Shown: positions 19,207 to 33,803 of the stretch, one piece after another
Layout: every line of letters starts with the position of its first letter
Position numbering within the stretch: position 1 is the first letter of the stretch
Assembly: GCA_028751875.1 (NCBI GenBank)
Contig: CM054141.1
Coordinates: forward strand, 70,528,926 to 70,592,925
From: Rapana venosa
Taxonomy: Eukaryota; Mollusca; Gastropoda; Neogastropoda; Muricidae
Length of the DNA stretch: 64,000 nucleotides
Direction of reading: 5' to 3'
Made by a program: the position numbers and the translations under genes
The notes under the pieces: generated by a model
The model's input: the letters and a program-made list of their open reading frames with translations, nothing else
Told to the model about the DNA's origin: nothing
Databases searched by the model: none

Positions 19207-20933
19207 TCGTGTCTTATTTTCTTGTCTGTTCCTTCCTAAACATGCATGCTTGCTTTTGAGGTATACATCAGTGAATGCTGAGAGTGTCTTTTGAGTTGTG
19301 AGGAAAGTGATGATAGTAAGGATGAGTTCACTGCATGGGTACCTTACACATATGCTAAAATCTCTCCCAACCAGTGGGAGAGATCCCCAACAATGAATAA
19401 GAAAAATATACTTCTGTAAACCAGTGAGGAAAGAGATGATGAAGTTAGATGGGGCTGTGAGGTTAGGATAGCATACAAGACCCACACACACACCAATACA
19501 CACACCAATTCAGGAATGTGATACCCATGGGGGGAGTGCAGTCTGTTGATCATGAGAGTTGGGGAATCTGAATGTTATTGAATTCTTTTTGCTTTCTATT
19601 TTCCATTACTGAGTTGTAAACTGGACCACGTGTGCGCAAAATAAAGAAACGCAGATTTGAACAAGTTTTAATTAACATGTCTGATGAGTGAATTTAAGGA
19701 ATGAAGGCAGTTTTGAGTAATACAATCTTCCAGAAATTAAAGAGTCATGGGTTTTGAATCCCATTTCACCTAACTTTTACCCATCCCCTGCAAGACCCAT
19801 GTATGGTGGGTTTGGGTGCAAGTCTTCAAAGACAGTAGACACACACACACACAATGAAAATTACCAATTTAGTACAACGAGCATTGAGCGCGTGAAAAAT
19901 TTTTTATACCCCCCCCCACCACCAAAAGACATTCACAAGTCCACAAGAACACAGAAAAAAGACATTTAAAAAACAAAAATATGAGGTAGCACTGCTCTAG
20001 TAGCTGAACATGCTCGCCTCCCAGAGAAATGTCACTTTGATTCATGCAGATAATTTGTTGTGGTATTCAATCTAACAATACAATAACTAATTTATCTGTA
20101 AGAACAGGCTCAATGCAAGAGCTTTGATTTGATTTCAAAAGAAATAATAGTGCTTACATAAATTGTTATATTAAATAATCTGTCAAAGAAACATTCCATT
20201 GATGGGACGATGACACAGAATCTTGATGGATAAATTATACATGAAAAGCATAACAGCAAAAATAAATTGTTGTGTGTGTTTTGTTCCCCCTCACCCCACA
20301 TCTCAAAAAACAAAACCAAAAACCAAAAAGATTGAATACTAGTGCGAATAGAATAAAATAAATAAAAAATACAGGTTTGTCAAGCATTGGGTCTTTTAAT
20401 AAATAATCAAAAGTCAGTGTGTGCTATCTTTTTTCAACTTAAAACAACACTCTTGTTTTCTCTCTACACATGCACACACTCACACCCCCTCATTTTCTCT
20501 CACACTGTGCGCGAGAGGGGGGGTGTGGGGGGGGCGAGGATGTTCTGGAGATTTCGTTTTGGTGATGAGTTGTTTGGCACGTGTGAATATTTTGTTATAT
20601 TTTCTTTTACGCTGGGATTTTCAGGCTATGTTTCTGGTATTGTAGGGGTGTGGTGGGAGATGACATAACTGTTTAGCGATCTAAGAGGTAGATGACACAT
20701 TTCTCCTGTTAAATGTAATCTTAATTCTTATTCTGATTAGATTATTATTTCAGTTGCCTTCATATTGCAAAAACATAAATAACTTTTTTAACGATGCACA
20801 GTAGTTGAGCAGATGCTTTCAATTCAATGCACAGAAGATGAGCAGAAAATCTGCATTATATACTGCAGGAAACTGGTGAACAGATCTACAGTGCATTGCA
20901 CCAATGACTCCTGACAGAAAAAGAACATGATAC
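19207..20933. other. Spacer after TRAPPC2
   Basis: TRAPPC2 3' UTR to about 19.66 kb, then AT-rich sequence with poly-C at 19909-19919 and a G-rich stretch at 20513-20536. No recognisable gene. Confidence 0.6.
19640..19645 (+). promoter_or_regulatory. Probable TRAPPC2 polyadenylation signal AATAAA
   Basis: A canonical AATAAA lies 434 bases after the TRAPPC2 stop, followed within about 25 bases by a T/G-containing stretch. It is a plausible 3' end of the transcript, based on motif and position only. Confidence 0.5.
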
Positions 20934-23606
20934 TTAGAAATGATCAAAACAAATATTCTTAATCGTAAAAGTGGCTGGATGGTATTTTGATCTAGGACTG
21001 TTGTGTAATGTAAACATTACACTGAATTCTTCTTTTGATCTTGCCCCAAACTTGCAGGACCAACTATTAAAAAAAGTTATATTACTGAAAAATAATGGAT
21101 TACTTTTCTCTGCTCCTGCAGATTTGCCAACTGTATCATGTACATGTGACAAGTTTGGCTGTTTCAAACACTTCCCTTTAAAAGTCACACTTGCTTTACT
21201 ATCAGGATTTCAACTGTCTAAACTTCTAACCAGCATTACATGTAGCACAACATTAGCATACACATACAACACAAGCAAGGTGCCTATACTGGTCACAACG
21301 ACAAGTCGAAAATCTTTACAAGCTAACAGAGCTTGACTGTTGCTGTAGTTGGGGATTTTTCTTAATCAATGTCTTTGGTACTCTTCTTTTCTTCCTCAAA
21401 ATCTGTACATTATGAGCAAACTGCCTTACTTTAACAGTGGCAGAGCCAGACTCAAGCCTCCGGGAGTCGGAATGAAACGGTTCTATCATTGACATCCTTT
21501 ACAGAGAACTCTGCAAGAACACTGAACCTCTGACAGTTATTCAATTTTGAGATATCCTTCAAGCCAATCAAACACAAACCATTCCAGTCCAGATGACTAT
21601 GTTTCACTCCCTAATCTAGCTGACAGAGACTCTCAGCTGGAGCTGAAAAAGTTCTCAAAGAAAACCTTTGTTCTGACATGAAAAAACTTTTCTAGTGAAG
21701 CTTTTTCTTTTTATAAAACAATCTCTATTAGAGAGGTGCGCGGAGAGTGTCTGAAATTATTTGTATTAAATTATGGGTATATGGTGTATAACGGTGGGTT
21801 CATACAGACTTTCGTCAGCATCAAACAATTCAATTTTTTTTAGGTATTTTTTATTTTTGGGGGTGGTGTTTTTTTACAATTTAAGGTGGGCAATCATTGC
21901 AGTATCTCTATTTATCTACACACACCAAGCTATTACTCATTGCCACAGAACGCTCAAACATTGGTAAATTGTATCATGTGCATAGCCGCCCACTTCTTGA
22001 GAATCCAGAAAAGAATTTGAGGTGGGGTGTTGGCAGTAGGGCGTGTAGTCGGTGTACTCCTTCGACAACATGTCAGGTGTGGGCTGAGCGTGCAGAGGCG
22101 ATTTAGGGGGTGGTTGGGTGGGTCAAACTTTTCCATCTCCTGACAAGATGATCATATAGTCAGGAAAAAATACTGTACCATGCCATGAAAAATAGCCATA
22201 GATGGAAACCGAGAGAGAGAGTACAACTATCTCTTAACCATATCTGCTTTCATGAACTAAAAAATATCTCATATCACTTTGAGTGAACAGTCGTCAAATC
22301 TGAAGCAAACAACAACAACTAAAAATTGGGTAGATAAAAGAAGTTTAGTATGAAGTGTTTGGCACTTATTTTGACACAGCATCACACTGGTTCACTTCTG
22401 CCCTGCAGGTCAATACTATTTTATCACATGCCTCACAAAACACCTTGTTTTGTTGCCCTACTTGTCCATCTATAGTCTATGAACATTTTTTTTTTTTCTT
22501 ATCAGTTGCACAGCACAGTTTCAGCTTTTTTTCATTTCACACACCTCTGACAGACCGAAAATCCATCCCAATCGACACTGGTAACTTACTCATGTATGCA
22601 ATATCCGTAGTTTTACCTCCCTTGGATAGTTTCATCTGCAACTCCTTTCCTGTTTTTCATCCATCCACACAGCACACATTTGATCCATTTATTACTCCCT
22701 TTTTTAGTCTTGCACAAAAACTATAGAATTTATCATCATCCTTAAAGAAAAGACTTTTGACAGATTTGCCTTGACTTTCAAAGGTTTTTAAAGTTTTTGT
22801 CACACATTGACTTTTGGTCATTTTCAAGGCCTTGAAAAAGGGGTCTCAAATTCACGGAGTTTCAAAGAGCATACAAACCCTGTTTTACTCTGATCAAACA
22901 TGTGCGTCTTACAGTAAATAGAAATGATTTCACAATTAATTTACTTTTTAAAATTAGAATTGAACAAAACTTCTTCACAGGAAGCTGGAGTGGACACCAT
23001 AAAAAGCTAAAATGTTAAATTTTGTTTAAAAAAAAAAAAAAAGTTTCAAATAAAAACACCACCAAAACAAAAGGAACCAAACCTCCACCCTCTCATCGGA
23101 AAAGGAATTCAAAACGAAACTAACCTACCCCCAAACAAGAGCACAAAATCCTCGCTGCCAAGTAAGCTCATGAACACATCACATGTTTGAATACTTTTCT
23201 TTTAATGCCTAACTGAAATCAGTCTTTTTCCAGTTGACAGTACAAAACACTCACAACATGCTTCTTGAACCAAACGTGAGAGCAGCATCCAATCCAAACT
23301 GTACAGCCTTTCTGACCGGCAGCCATGCCACACTACAAACGTATCACTATCCCATAATGTCACCACAACAACAAGGGCAAGTTATCCATTTGATGTCAAC
23401 AGATGAGAAAGGCAACAATTTACACTTGACGAAACACTGTGCACAGCACAACACAAAATCCATACGACACGTGAAATGCAATTTCTCTCATAAATATATC
23501 AAAAGTCAAATGGAAAGACAACTTTGAAACCAAAAAGGGATCATAAATGCAACAGTTGGGGTACAAAAAAAAGATCAAATCCACTCTCCAGCACCTAACC
23601 ACATGG
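20934..23606. other. Spacer/3' UTR region downstream of EMC7
   Basis: Open frames of 121 codons (20971-21336, plus) and 84 codons (20934-21188, minus) overlap and match no family I know. The presumed EMC7 3' UTR (minus) ends somewhere here; AATAAA on the minus strand at 22688-22693 and ATTAAA at 23201-23206 are possible signals. A poly-A run lies at 23027-23043. Confidence 0.45.
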
Positions 23607-23735
23607 CTATTTTCTCTTTGAAGAAGATTTGGATTTGACTGGTTTCTTTCCTCCGGACAGGTAATTGGTGATCATCTCCGACATGTCTGGCATGTTGGGC
23701 TTCTGATTCAGAACATTCATCTGCTGCTGCATCTC
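23607..23735 (-). CDS. EMC7: EMC7 exon 4 (cytosolic tail and stop)
   Basis: The acceptor TTTGCAG is followed by [12 protein letters not shown], then [17 protein letters not shown] and a basic end [15 protein letters not shown]. It aligns with human EQSMNMLN and LPDVSEFMTRLFSS followed by a lysine/serine tail. Only one copy is present, since the right contig starts inside exon 3. Confidence 0.93.
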   Translation of the reverse strand, partial: EMQQQMNVLNQKPNMPDMSEMITNYLSGGKKPVKSKSSSKRK

Positions 23736-26700
23736 CTGCAAACACCACACAGAAACCATTAGAGGATGACCTACAAGTCAAATCTTAACGCTGGCTTAAA
23801 GAACTTATAAGAATGTGGGAGGTCTCAATGCTCATTACATTTGACATGTCTGCGTACTACAAAGACAAAAAATTGGATACAAAAACAGAGAAGGAAAAAA
23901 AAAGCAACCCAGTAAAACAAAGTTGTGCAATTAAAACTGCCTACTTAGTCATACACCACCCTGAAGAGTCCCTATGCTAGCTTTCAGATACCATTTTTTG
24001 TTTCCCCTGCTTTGCTTTGTAACCATCAGGAGCCCAACTCCATATAACCACTAACAGCATACACAACCAGACCTACAGACATAAAACTTTTCACAACCTG
24101 ACTTGGTTGGCTTTTGAATTGATCCTGCAGTGCAGTAACTCTTCACACAGAACCGCTAAGAATAATAATAATAAAACTAATGTATGGAAATTAATATAAC
24201 GCTGAACTCTTTGTAAAGCAACAAAAGAAAGAAAGAAAAAAAAATGCCGGCCTTCTTCAAATGCCCTTTCATGAGCATAGCGTCAATGAAGTTACAACAA
24301 CAACAAAAAAAATAAAACACACCAAACTCACAAGATGCTGCTGCGCAGGCTGGGCAGTTCTTTAGTTTGTGTTTAGGTTATGTTTGGTAGAGAAATTTGT
24401 AAAATGGAGTTCCAAAAGATGGTTACAGCTGAATTATAGATAAGATAGTTTGCCAAATATTATACTTTCTTTCAGTTCACTTACACTGGACCATAGAGAT
24501 TGCAGAATGTACTTGTTATTAATTTTTGATGACTTATTGAAGTATTCCTTGAGATAAACTAAAAGCGGAATCAGATGGCAACAAGATGAAAATTCAGCAC
24601 AGTAGCTGTGTAAAATGAACATGGATAAGCTAGTCATACCAACATCCAGAACCACCTTCACCTATCCAATGTCCCTTGGACACACCGTAGGGGCACTAAT
24701 GAGATTTTTGAAACAGCTTCCTCCACTCTGCTTTCCCATACAATTTTATTCACTCAAGCTAGTCCACTGAGATGACCTTCCATCGTTTTCTGACTGCCTC
24801 TTTGTCTCCTTCCTTGTACTTGTTCCCTGTAGGACAGTCCAATGGCGCAGTCTGATGTTCGTGTGAACGTGCCCAACCACTTTAGTTTGTGTTTATTCAC
24901 TGAAGCCCGCAGCTCTTCATATGGTCCACTTGTGTGTTATTAAAATCTGGCCAACACTTCCTCATTAGGGATGTGATCTCTGTAATGATAAACCAATGGA
25001 GTTGCGTAAAGAACCTCAACTCATTGCTGATATCCACTTTCAATGTCCTAACTGTTATGGTCATGTTTTCACATTCCTACAAAAATAGCCAGGAACATGA
25101 TCAGGGAACACATCAGTCTGATTCTTGAAGCTGATGAATGTTCTTGTCATTCCAGAGAACTTTTAATTCGTCATAGCAGCTGCTGGTCTGGGCTACCCTG
25201 GAGAGAATTTCAGTTTTGATCCTTCATCCCATACTATGAGCTCCCAGAACACTAACACACAAGACAGTCATGATTTTATTCATCGACTGCCTCTATAATT
25301 AGTGTCAGTCAATAATGCCTACTGCACTATTTGTCATCAGCTGGGTTTTCTGTCTGCAGCTGAATCTGCATGACATATTCTGACGAGCTCATCAAGGGAT
25401 TGACCAAGATGACTAATTGCGCGTTCTCCAGCTAGCAATCAATGTCTTTGGAAAAACATAAGTTTGTAATTGTCCTGGTTCCAATGCTGACTTTTTCCTC
25501 ATGATTTTCAAGTGTGTCAGCCTTTACTCTCTCTTAAGAAGATATCAAAGAGGGTGGGAGAGAGCAGACATCCTTGGTGTACTTCAACTGTGGTTTGGAA
25601 CCAATCTCCTATGTTGCTGTCCTAGCAGACTCTGCAGGTTGCCTTGATATAGAGGCATTCTATGGCTCTGATCAGGTTAGCATTGATGTTATACAGGCTT
25701 ATGGTTGCCCACAGAGCTGCATGCCAGAAACAAACAAAAACGATAATGAAAAAAAATCAAACACACTTATCTACTACTCTGACCTCCCCAGCCCACCCCC
25801 CCCCCCTAAAAAAACCACACCCACCTCCAAATACATTTATGTATCAAGAGTGAAAGTACAAATCTCCACGTGTAAGTGTGTTGTGGCAAAGACAAACCAG
25901 CACAAAATCTAATCTGCTAAGACTTGTCACAAAAGGATTTAAAAGTTAATTCCACATAAACATAAACAGGCTGCCACACAAACATTGTAATGTGAAAAAT
26001 GCAACATTTGATCACATAACACCTTAATTGACAATCATTAAAAAACAGATACAAACAATACTTTGACAAGAAATCTGCCAAACACATATGTTAAACTAGA
26101 CAAAAACCTTTCTGTTTTCAGTGATCTTCTGCATTCATCATCATCTTTTGCAAAACCATGATTAACAGCAATGGTTAGCACCATGGTTAAAACCTGTAAC
26201 CAAAAACAAAAGGTTTCTTAAATCAATTTAGAAAACCAATGAAAATTATCAGAACCAGAAATATAGAGGACCTATCTCTGATAATAAAAAACATTACTAG
26301 AATATCAAACCGTACAAAAGTACCAAACTGATAGTTTTATACTCTACCATATACACATTTCACACTGCTAACTTCAGTCCTATACAGTTGAAGTTTTGAA
26401 TTTTTATGTTTCCTGCTGAAATTGACCCTCGCTTAGGGGAATCCGAACGCTCAATTGCAAGCCAGCACCACCCTTTTTTTTCTTTTTTCTTATGAAACCT
26501 GTCTTCATATGAATTTGTTTATTACCCTATAACTGTATAAAAGAATGGCTTCTTGCAACAGAATTTTTGCCAAGGAGAAATTCTTGTTGCCTAGACTTCT
26601 TTACGTGCGCAAATGACATGTTGTACACAGAGACATTGGTATACCCATTAGGTATTATCATCTCATCTGTAAGACTAGCATAGTACACAGACCACACTCA

Positions 26701-29700
26701 ATTCTAGTGGATTGGGATTGGATAATCAATATCAGATAGTGTGTGAAATGCCCTCTCTTCAGATAAGGCGGAGACAGTTTTTTAAACGGGTGCCCAAGAT
26801 ATCTATTGGTATTCTCGCGCTCAATGGCCTTCGTTCAGTCTCATCCCAAGATATTTGCGGGAGTGGGATCAGTACTGAAGTTAACTCAAGGGTAAAAGCC
26901 ACTAAATGGATGCCTCCTGGTAGCTCGCACCCAGCCCTCACAGATGATGAGCCCAATCCTCAAACCTACTACGGCTATGCCTGTGCCCCCTGCCCCTTTT
27001 TTCTTATAATCCTTTTGACAGCAAAGTACAAAATCTTAAACATGGCAAAGGAAAAGGACTAAAAACAAAAACTGAAAAAGTGTTTTTTTTACACACATGA
27101 AAATTTCCTTAAATTTTTGTTTTGCTGATGTGGTCATGAACACCTTCTTAGTTCCACCCCAACAAGTTGCTTTGTCAGCATCTTTTCTCTCTTGCTGCTA
27201 ATGCCAGAACAGGCTTTGCAGACCTATGTTTGAGGCGTTGAGAATTGAGTTTACATTTTTCTCTATTTTTCTTTTTTGATTTTTGTAATGAATGGCAAAT
27301 TACTCACATTCTCAAGAATGTGAGAACACCCCCTTACCTACCCACAATTTTAAAAAAACCCACACATAACACCACAACACACCCAAGAAACCAAACCAAA
27401 ACAAACAAACCCAAACAAACAACAACAACAACAAAAACACCCAAAACACAGAACATAAAACCCAAAAAGAAACATGCAAACTTTGATAACAACATTAACC
27501 TGACCAGAGACTGAATGTATTAACCTAAAATATTGACACTTTAAACATTTGGTTCTAGATCAATATTCTTTAAAAACAACAACAACAAAAATTTTTGCTA
27601 GTGGAGTAGTCTCCCTACAACTTAACATTTGTGAAAATTCATCTTAAGAATCTCTGCTTTACTGCATGAGCGCTTTTCCCCATTCTGTTGTGAAAGTATG
27701 CATGTAGGTCTGTCTGGAATCACTCCAGACCTACAACATGCAAAGTTAAAGATCATTACATAATAACAAATTTGAATTCAATTGTTGAAGCTAAGATTGA
27801 GCAAGTGAGCTAGTCTTGCTGATATGGTCAACACTACTGTAACAGCATCAGAAAACAGGTTTGAAATAATTTGTAACCAACAATCAACACAAAGTTTTAC
27901 TGTCAATTAATGAATTTAAACACTAATCAGGTAAGTGAAAGAACCCTTCTTTTCCAGTACAGTGCACTGTGTACATAAATCTTGAAAAATTTTTGTCTGC
28001 AACTGCGTAACCCAGTATGTGATACAAAGGAAAAGGTATGTAGATGGTTGACTGCCAATACTATAGCAGGATCCCATAGGGAAAAGGTTAATCACAGAAT
28101 ATAAGCAATGCAACAACAGAACAATGGGAACACACATACCATAGGGATAAAGAGAAAATCTGTTTATTCTCCACTGTCCCTCTGCTGAAAATAGCTGGCC
28201 TTGAGCTTGCTGTGCGCTCCTAGAGAATTTCCATGGATCACTGTATTGTCTGCAGTGTTTGGTGGGGCTGCAAGAGGGTTGATCGTGGGGGTGTGCGCGC
28301 GGGGGGGGGGTTGGGGCGGGGGGGGGGGGGGCGCGTGGGGGGGGTCGAGGCTTCGCGCAGGGTGGTTGAGGGGGGGAGGGTGAGTGTGCCTAGCGGGACG
28401 TCAGGGGGCTCCAAGACGAGGTACGTGGAGATTAGGGGTGGCGATGCTCGGGGCACCGAGAGAAGTGAACCGATTAAGGGGCCAGGCGTGAATGTCACAA
28501 AGAGCTGCCGGTTAATTGTCTGGAGAGAAAATAAGGCTCAGAGAGTCAAACTATGGTCAAAATAATTGTGTGCAAATAGCTCACTCCAAATTCCTCATGC
28601 CAATGAAAGTATTTTCATGCCAGTTACCAATCTGAATTTGATACTAAAATACTATCACTTTTGTTACTACATGTGTGGTACAATGTATGCCTGAATGAAA
28701 TCGAAAGTGGGTGGTAGTTGCTGAGTCTGTACTGATAAAAATGAGTCAGTGATGAAAGTTGCGTGCAGGTCACTGCATGCCTAAACATATTAGATGATAA
28801 ACTGTCCACAAGTTCATTCATACTCACTGCAACAACCTAATCAACACAGATAATGGTCTGTACATATATATGAGTGAGTGTGTGTTTGTGTGTGGACTGT
28901 GACTCACTGACTGTTGTGTGTTGTGTTGTGTCTTGTTGTTGGTGCATGCTATGCGTGTTTGTGTGTTTGTTGTTGTGTGTGTGCACGTGGGTGCCTCTGC
29001 TTGTGTTTGTGTGTGTGTGTGTGTGGTGTGTGGTGGTACTATTATACTACTAATGTGTCATTCACTGCTTTGTTGCATTCATCAGGCATCATTCTGTGTA
29101 TACTATCACGGTTGGTTGTGTGATTATGACTCGGTGATGATGAGTGTGTGGCGTGTGTGTGACTGTGTAGTGTGTGTGTTGACTGCGGTGGTGAGTTGTG
29201 TACTGTGTGTGTGTTGTCTCTCTCAACTCAATTCTTATCCTCGGCAATATTTTTATAGGTTTCCTGAAACAACTCGCCTGATGCATGTAATCATTATCAG
29301 TAGCATCTTCTGGCCAACAAAATTGATCTTTCTTCATTCATCACCCAAATTATTGTCATGAAGAGTCATCTTTCAGTACTTCGTAATGAGAAACTATATT
29401 ACCTTTAAGTTCAGCGCTTGAGATGCTCAAGCGATTTGATTGTCAGTGCTCGTAATAAAAGGTGAATCATTATGCCTTTAATGATAGTTAAAAATGAATA
29501 TCAATATGAATATAGAATCCTAATCGATCTGTACTGTGCTGTATAGTTATACAAGTGATGAAGAACATGATTCATGTAATGATTGTCATGTACTTAACGT
29601 CTTTAAGTCAAGAAAACAAATATCCTCACATTGAGTAACAGACGCCATTAAATAATGAAATACTTGAAAATACTTTAAAGTCATACATGCAAAGTATACT

Positions 29701-32700
29701 CATGATTCATCTCAATCCAAGTGTAATACTTATCATCAATTGGTTCTCAATCTCATTCTGCAATATAATTCTATATATAAATATGTTCATCATCTCATCC
29801 AATATATATATATATATGTATATATAATAATACTATATGATACTATATTATTTATGTAAAAATAATATAAATCTCTATCTATCATACCTATCAGTCCCGT
29901 AGTCTGACGACCGTGGGGGCACCCTCAAAGACTCACAACCCTGTTCCCCTCCATTCCTCTCTCTAGTTCAGCTTTTTCAGGTGTTGTGAGTTCTAGGCCT
30001 GTCCACCATCGCTGATGTCTTATCCCTCCCAGCTCTTCCTTGGTCTGCCTCTCTTCTTCTCCTTGTACATGCCTTGTAAACTGTCTTAGCAAGTCCTTTG
30101 GAACTTGTGACATGCCCATACCATTTAAGTTTACGCCTTATCACGATCGATAGAAGGTTCACCCAGGTCCAATGGTTTGCGGGATTCTGTTATGCGCACG
30201 CTATTCATAGCTTATGTGTCATTTGCTAGCGGTAGATTGCCAAGGAGTCTCCAGAAAGCATCTCATCTCCACCGCCTGTACTCTTCTCTCCAAATCTTCA
30301 GTCAGGGTCCATGATTTCACAGGCCAACGACTAATATGGATATGACAGAGGAAGCTCGCATTACACCCATTAGTCTGATCTGGAGATAAGTGAGATAATA
30401 TTTTTACCCTCCATATAGGTGTTAAGTTTTGACAAAGCTGTGTATTTGTCTGTGCAGTCCTGCTACTACTTCTAGCTAGGATCCCTGTCAGATACAATGG
30501 CACCCAGGTACTATAAGACTTTCTGAACTGTTGTTTCCAGCTTCAGGTCATTACCCTTGATATCATTGCTAATGCCGTTGTGAGTGTTCTTTAGAGCAAT
30601 CATTACTCTGGTCTTCTCTGCACTGATTCCAAGCCGAGCATGTTTTTGGAGGCCATATACAAGTGTTCTGTAGGCTGGCCAAGCACTTTTCCTGATCCTG
30701 CTATTCCATCAATGTCATCTGCGCGGCGGCTCGTGCGAGGTTTGTGTATCAGTTCTGCACCAATTCTGCAGATCCTTCATGATGTACCGTGCTCAGCCCA
30801 TGATTCTCTCAACGGAAGCATGCTTGAAAAGAGTGGGTAGAGTAGACAGCCCTGCCTATACTCCAACAGTTGTTCGAACCATTTCTCCATTGAGTGAGAG
30901 TGTTATCTGTGAGAGCACCTGCACTGGTGCCTCGCTGTACAAAGCAGATTGATGACTCGATCAGGTTTGCATGATGCTGTACAATTTCAACGGTTGCCCA
31001 CAAAGCTGTATATATATATATGCATGTAATATAAATGTAAAATAGGTGAACGGGATAGCTCAGTGGTCGGAGCACTCCACTTTTCCCCCAGCCCAACGTT
31101 CTAAGCAGCGCTCGAGAGCGTTGTAACCAGTTGGCCTGGGTTACCGTTAGCGCGCCTTGGCTTCATGTACAGTTCACCCACATGTAAATGGGTACCTGCC
31201 CTCTTTAGGTCAGTGAAGGTAAAGCATGCAGGGAGAGAGATGAGCGGACTCTGCCGCGCCCTCAATATGCTGCCCTAGAGAAGTGAGGTCTCTGACGCTT
31301 CGCTCCCCTACGACCTTATACTGTGTTATAGGTTATGGGACTCCTTTACCTTTTAATATATATGTAATATACACATGTGCACGTTTATCACTTTATGGTT
31401 CTCATCACATCCAATGTGTACAAATGTATAATCTCATCCATTGATTGATCCATTGTACACAATTACAAGTTTACGGTTCTCATATCATCCACTGTATACT
31501 TATGCCTGGAACTTATGGTCTGATCTCAACCAGTGTTTTACTATTTATAGATCTTACAGCGATTCTCGGTTAGGATAAGTATCTAGACAGAGTGCATATT
31601 TTTGGTACTCCCACAGTCCCAGGTTTTTAAACTGTGCAGTGTACAACAACAAATCTTTGTTGGTCCTGTCACTGATCAGTCATCTCCATCATGGAAGACC
31701 TGAAAAGAAGTTGAGTATTCTGATTAATCTTGAAAGTGAACTTAGTTTAAAAATTAAATTGAAATGTAAGAAATTTCAAACAGTTTCAAACTTCTCAGGT
31801 GAAGTTACTTTTTTTTTTTTAAACTTCAGGTGCTTACAAGTTACAGAGAGATGGAGAAGGCTCATCAATGTCAAACCTCCCCTGGGAGAAACCTGACCAA
31901 AAAGGAAGAAAAGAAGGTGCAAATTTTAAAGTTAGACTAATTAGAGGAGAGGGGTGGGGGTGGTAGCTGATGCGAAGATATCACAAATGGCTAGAAGCTG
32001 TATTGTAAAATAGTTTAAACTCTTCAGCATGAACTTCAAAAATTATGAATAGTTTTGTCGACTGTGTGAGTTGATCTGTCTGCATAGGTGTGAATGTTGC
32101 ATTTATTTCTTCTGTTTTCAGATCACTGACATCAGAAACAAACAGAAAAATGTCTGGTGTCTTCTACTTTGTGATTGTGGGTCACCATGACAATCCTGTC
32201 TTTGAAATGGAGTTTTGTCCTCCAAACAAAGTTGCTGATCCCAAGGTAAACTCGACAGACTGACTCGGTGACTGAACATCAGTAACACTGTTGGCAACAA
32301 AAACTACGTCACAGTAACGGCCACAAACTGCACTGAGCTCTATTTATTGTATTGTCCAAATATTCAGTCACATAAATTGAACAGACTACTGTCAGATTAT
32401 ACCTTCTGTAAGAATTTCAGTCAATCAGTACATTCAACTACTGTGTTTCGCTTACCTATGTACTCTCAATTACCCCCCACGCCAAAACCCCACCCCCCCC
32501 CAAGAATGATTAAAAAAATGCCTTAATTATGGATAACCAATCTGAAACAGTGTCAGAAATCCCCCCACTCACACATAGTTTACAAGTCAATTAATGAATT
32601 AACACTATTCCTAGGTTAAGGGAAAGAACCCTTCTTTTCCAGTACATGTGCACTGTGTACATAAATTTGTAAAATTTTGTCTGCAACTGTAACCCAGTAG

Positions 32701-33523
32701 TGGGTGATACAAAGGAAAAGGTTAGTAGATGGTTGACTGCCCAATACTATAGCAGGTTACCCATAGGGAAAAGGTTAATCACAGAATATAAAGCAATGCA
32801 ACAACAGAACAATGGGAATCACACATACCATAGGGTTAAAGAGAAAATCTGTTATTCTCCACTGTTCCCTCTGCTGAAAATAGCTGGCCTTGGCCCGCTC
32901 CCTGAATTCCATGGGATACTGTACAGTCTGCAGTTTGGTGGGCTGCAAGAGGTTGACTTTGCGCGCCCTCATCTTCCCAGTGGATGTGATGTCCACACGC
33001 AGGGGCTCAAACAGGTACGTGGGATTGGCGATCTCCACCAGAAATGAGCCTGATGGAAGGCCACTGACTGAAAAACTGCCATCATTTCTGAGAAGAAAAA
33101 AAGGCTCAGAGTCAAACTATGGTCAAAATAATGTGCAAATAGCTCACTCCAAATTCCCATGCCAATGAAAGCTATTTTCAGCAGTTTCCAATCTGAATTT
33201 GATACTAAAATAGCTTTCACTTGTGTGTATACATGTGTGTACATGTATGCCTGAATGAATCGAATGAGTGGGTGGGTAGGTGCTGATGTCTGTGACTGAT
33301 AAAAATGTCCAGTGAAAGTGTGCATCACTGCATGCCTAAAAATAGTAAAATGTCAGTATTCAGTACATCATGCACATAATCCACACATGTACATATGTGA
33401 GTGAGTGAGTGTGTGTTTGTGTGTGTGACTGTGACTCACTGACTGTGTGTGTGTTGTGTGTGTTGTCTTGTGTTGTGCATGCTATGCGTGTTTGTGTGTG
33501 TTTTGTGTTGTGGTGTAGTGTGT

Positions 33524-33558
<35 letters not shown>

Positions 33559-33743
33559 GTGTACTATTCTATACTAAGTCTAATGTGTGCTTCACTGCTT
33601 TTGTGTGCATGCATGCATGCATGCATTCTGTGTAACTATCACTGTGTGTGTGAGTTAGTGACTCGGTGAGTGAGTGAGTGTGTGTGTGTGTGTGACTGTG
33701 TGTGTGTGTGTGTGACTGTGTGTGTGTGTGATGTGTGTGTCTT

Positions 33744-33803
<60 letters not shown>

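Larger units (their letters stand above)
26105..27884 (+). repeat. Duplicated segment D (left contig; EMC7 exon 3 and intron 2)
   Basis: Same content and order as 44584-46284, at lower identity, with very many single-base indels in this copy. It includes the SINE at 26735-26995. Confidence 0.9.
29245..32557 (+). repeat. Duplicated segment A, second copy, misplaced in EMC7 intron
   Basis: Counterpart of 12899-16195. It holds the same degraded LINE (29880-31012, minus), SINE family 2 (31048-31355), LINE tail (31842-31915) and TRAPPC2 exon 1. The left junction is in AT-rich sequence at 29240-29250; the right junction (32558-32571) passes through CCCCCCACTC into EMC7 intron. Confidence 0.9.

Noticed and set aside
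20934..21336. 121-codon plus-strand open frame as a gene
   Set aside because: It matches no family I recognise, overlaps a similar antisense frame, and lies in a probable spacer or 3' UTR region.
28238..28565. CpG island or Pro/Arg/Gly-rich coding exon
   Set aside because: The homologous copies show normal EMC7 exon sequence; the G runs are an artefact.
32150..32245. TRAPPC2 paralogue
   Set aside because: Only one exon, identical to the first copy, inside a duplicated block that ends before exon 2.
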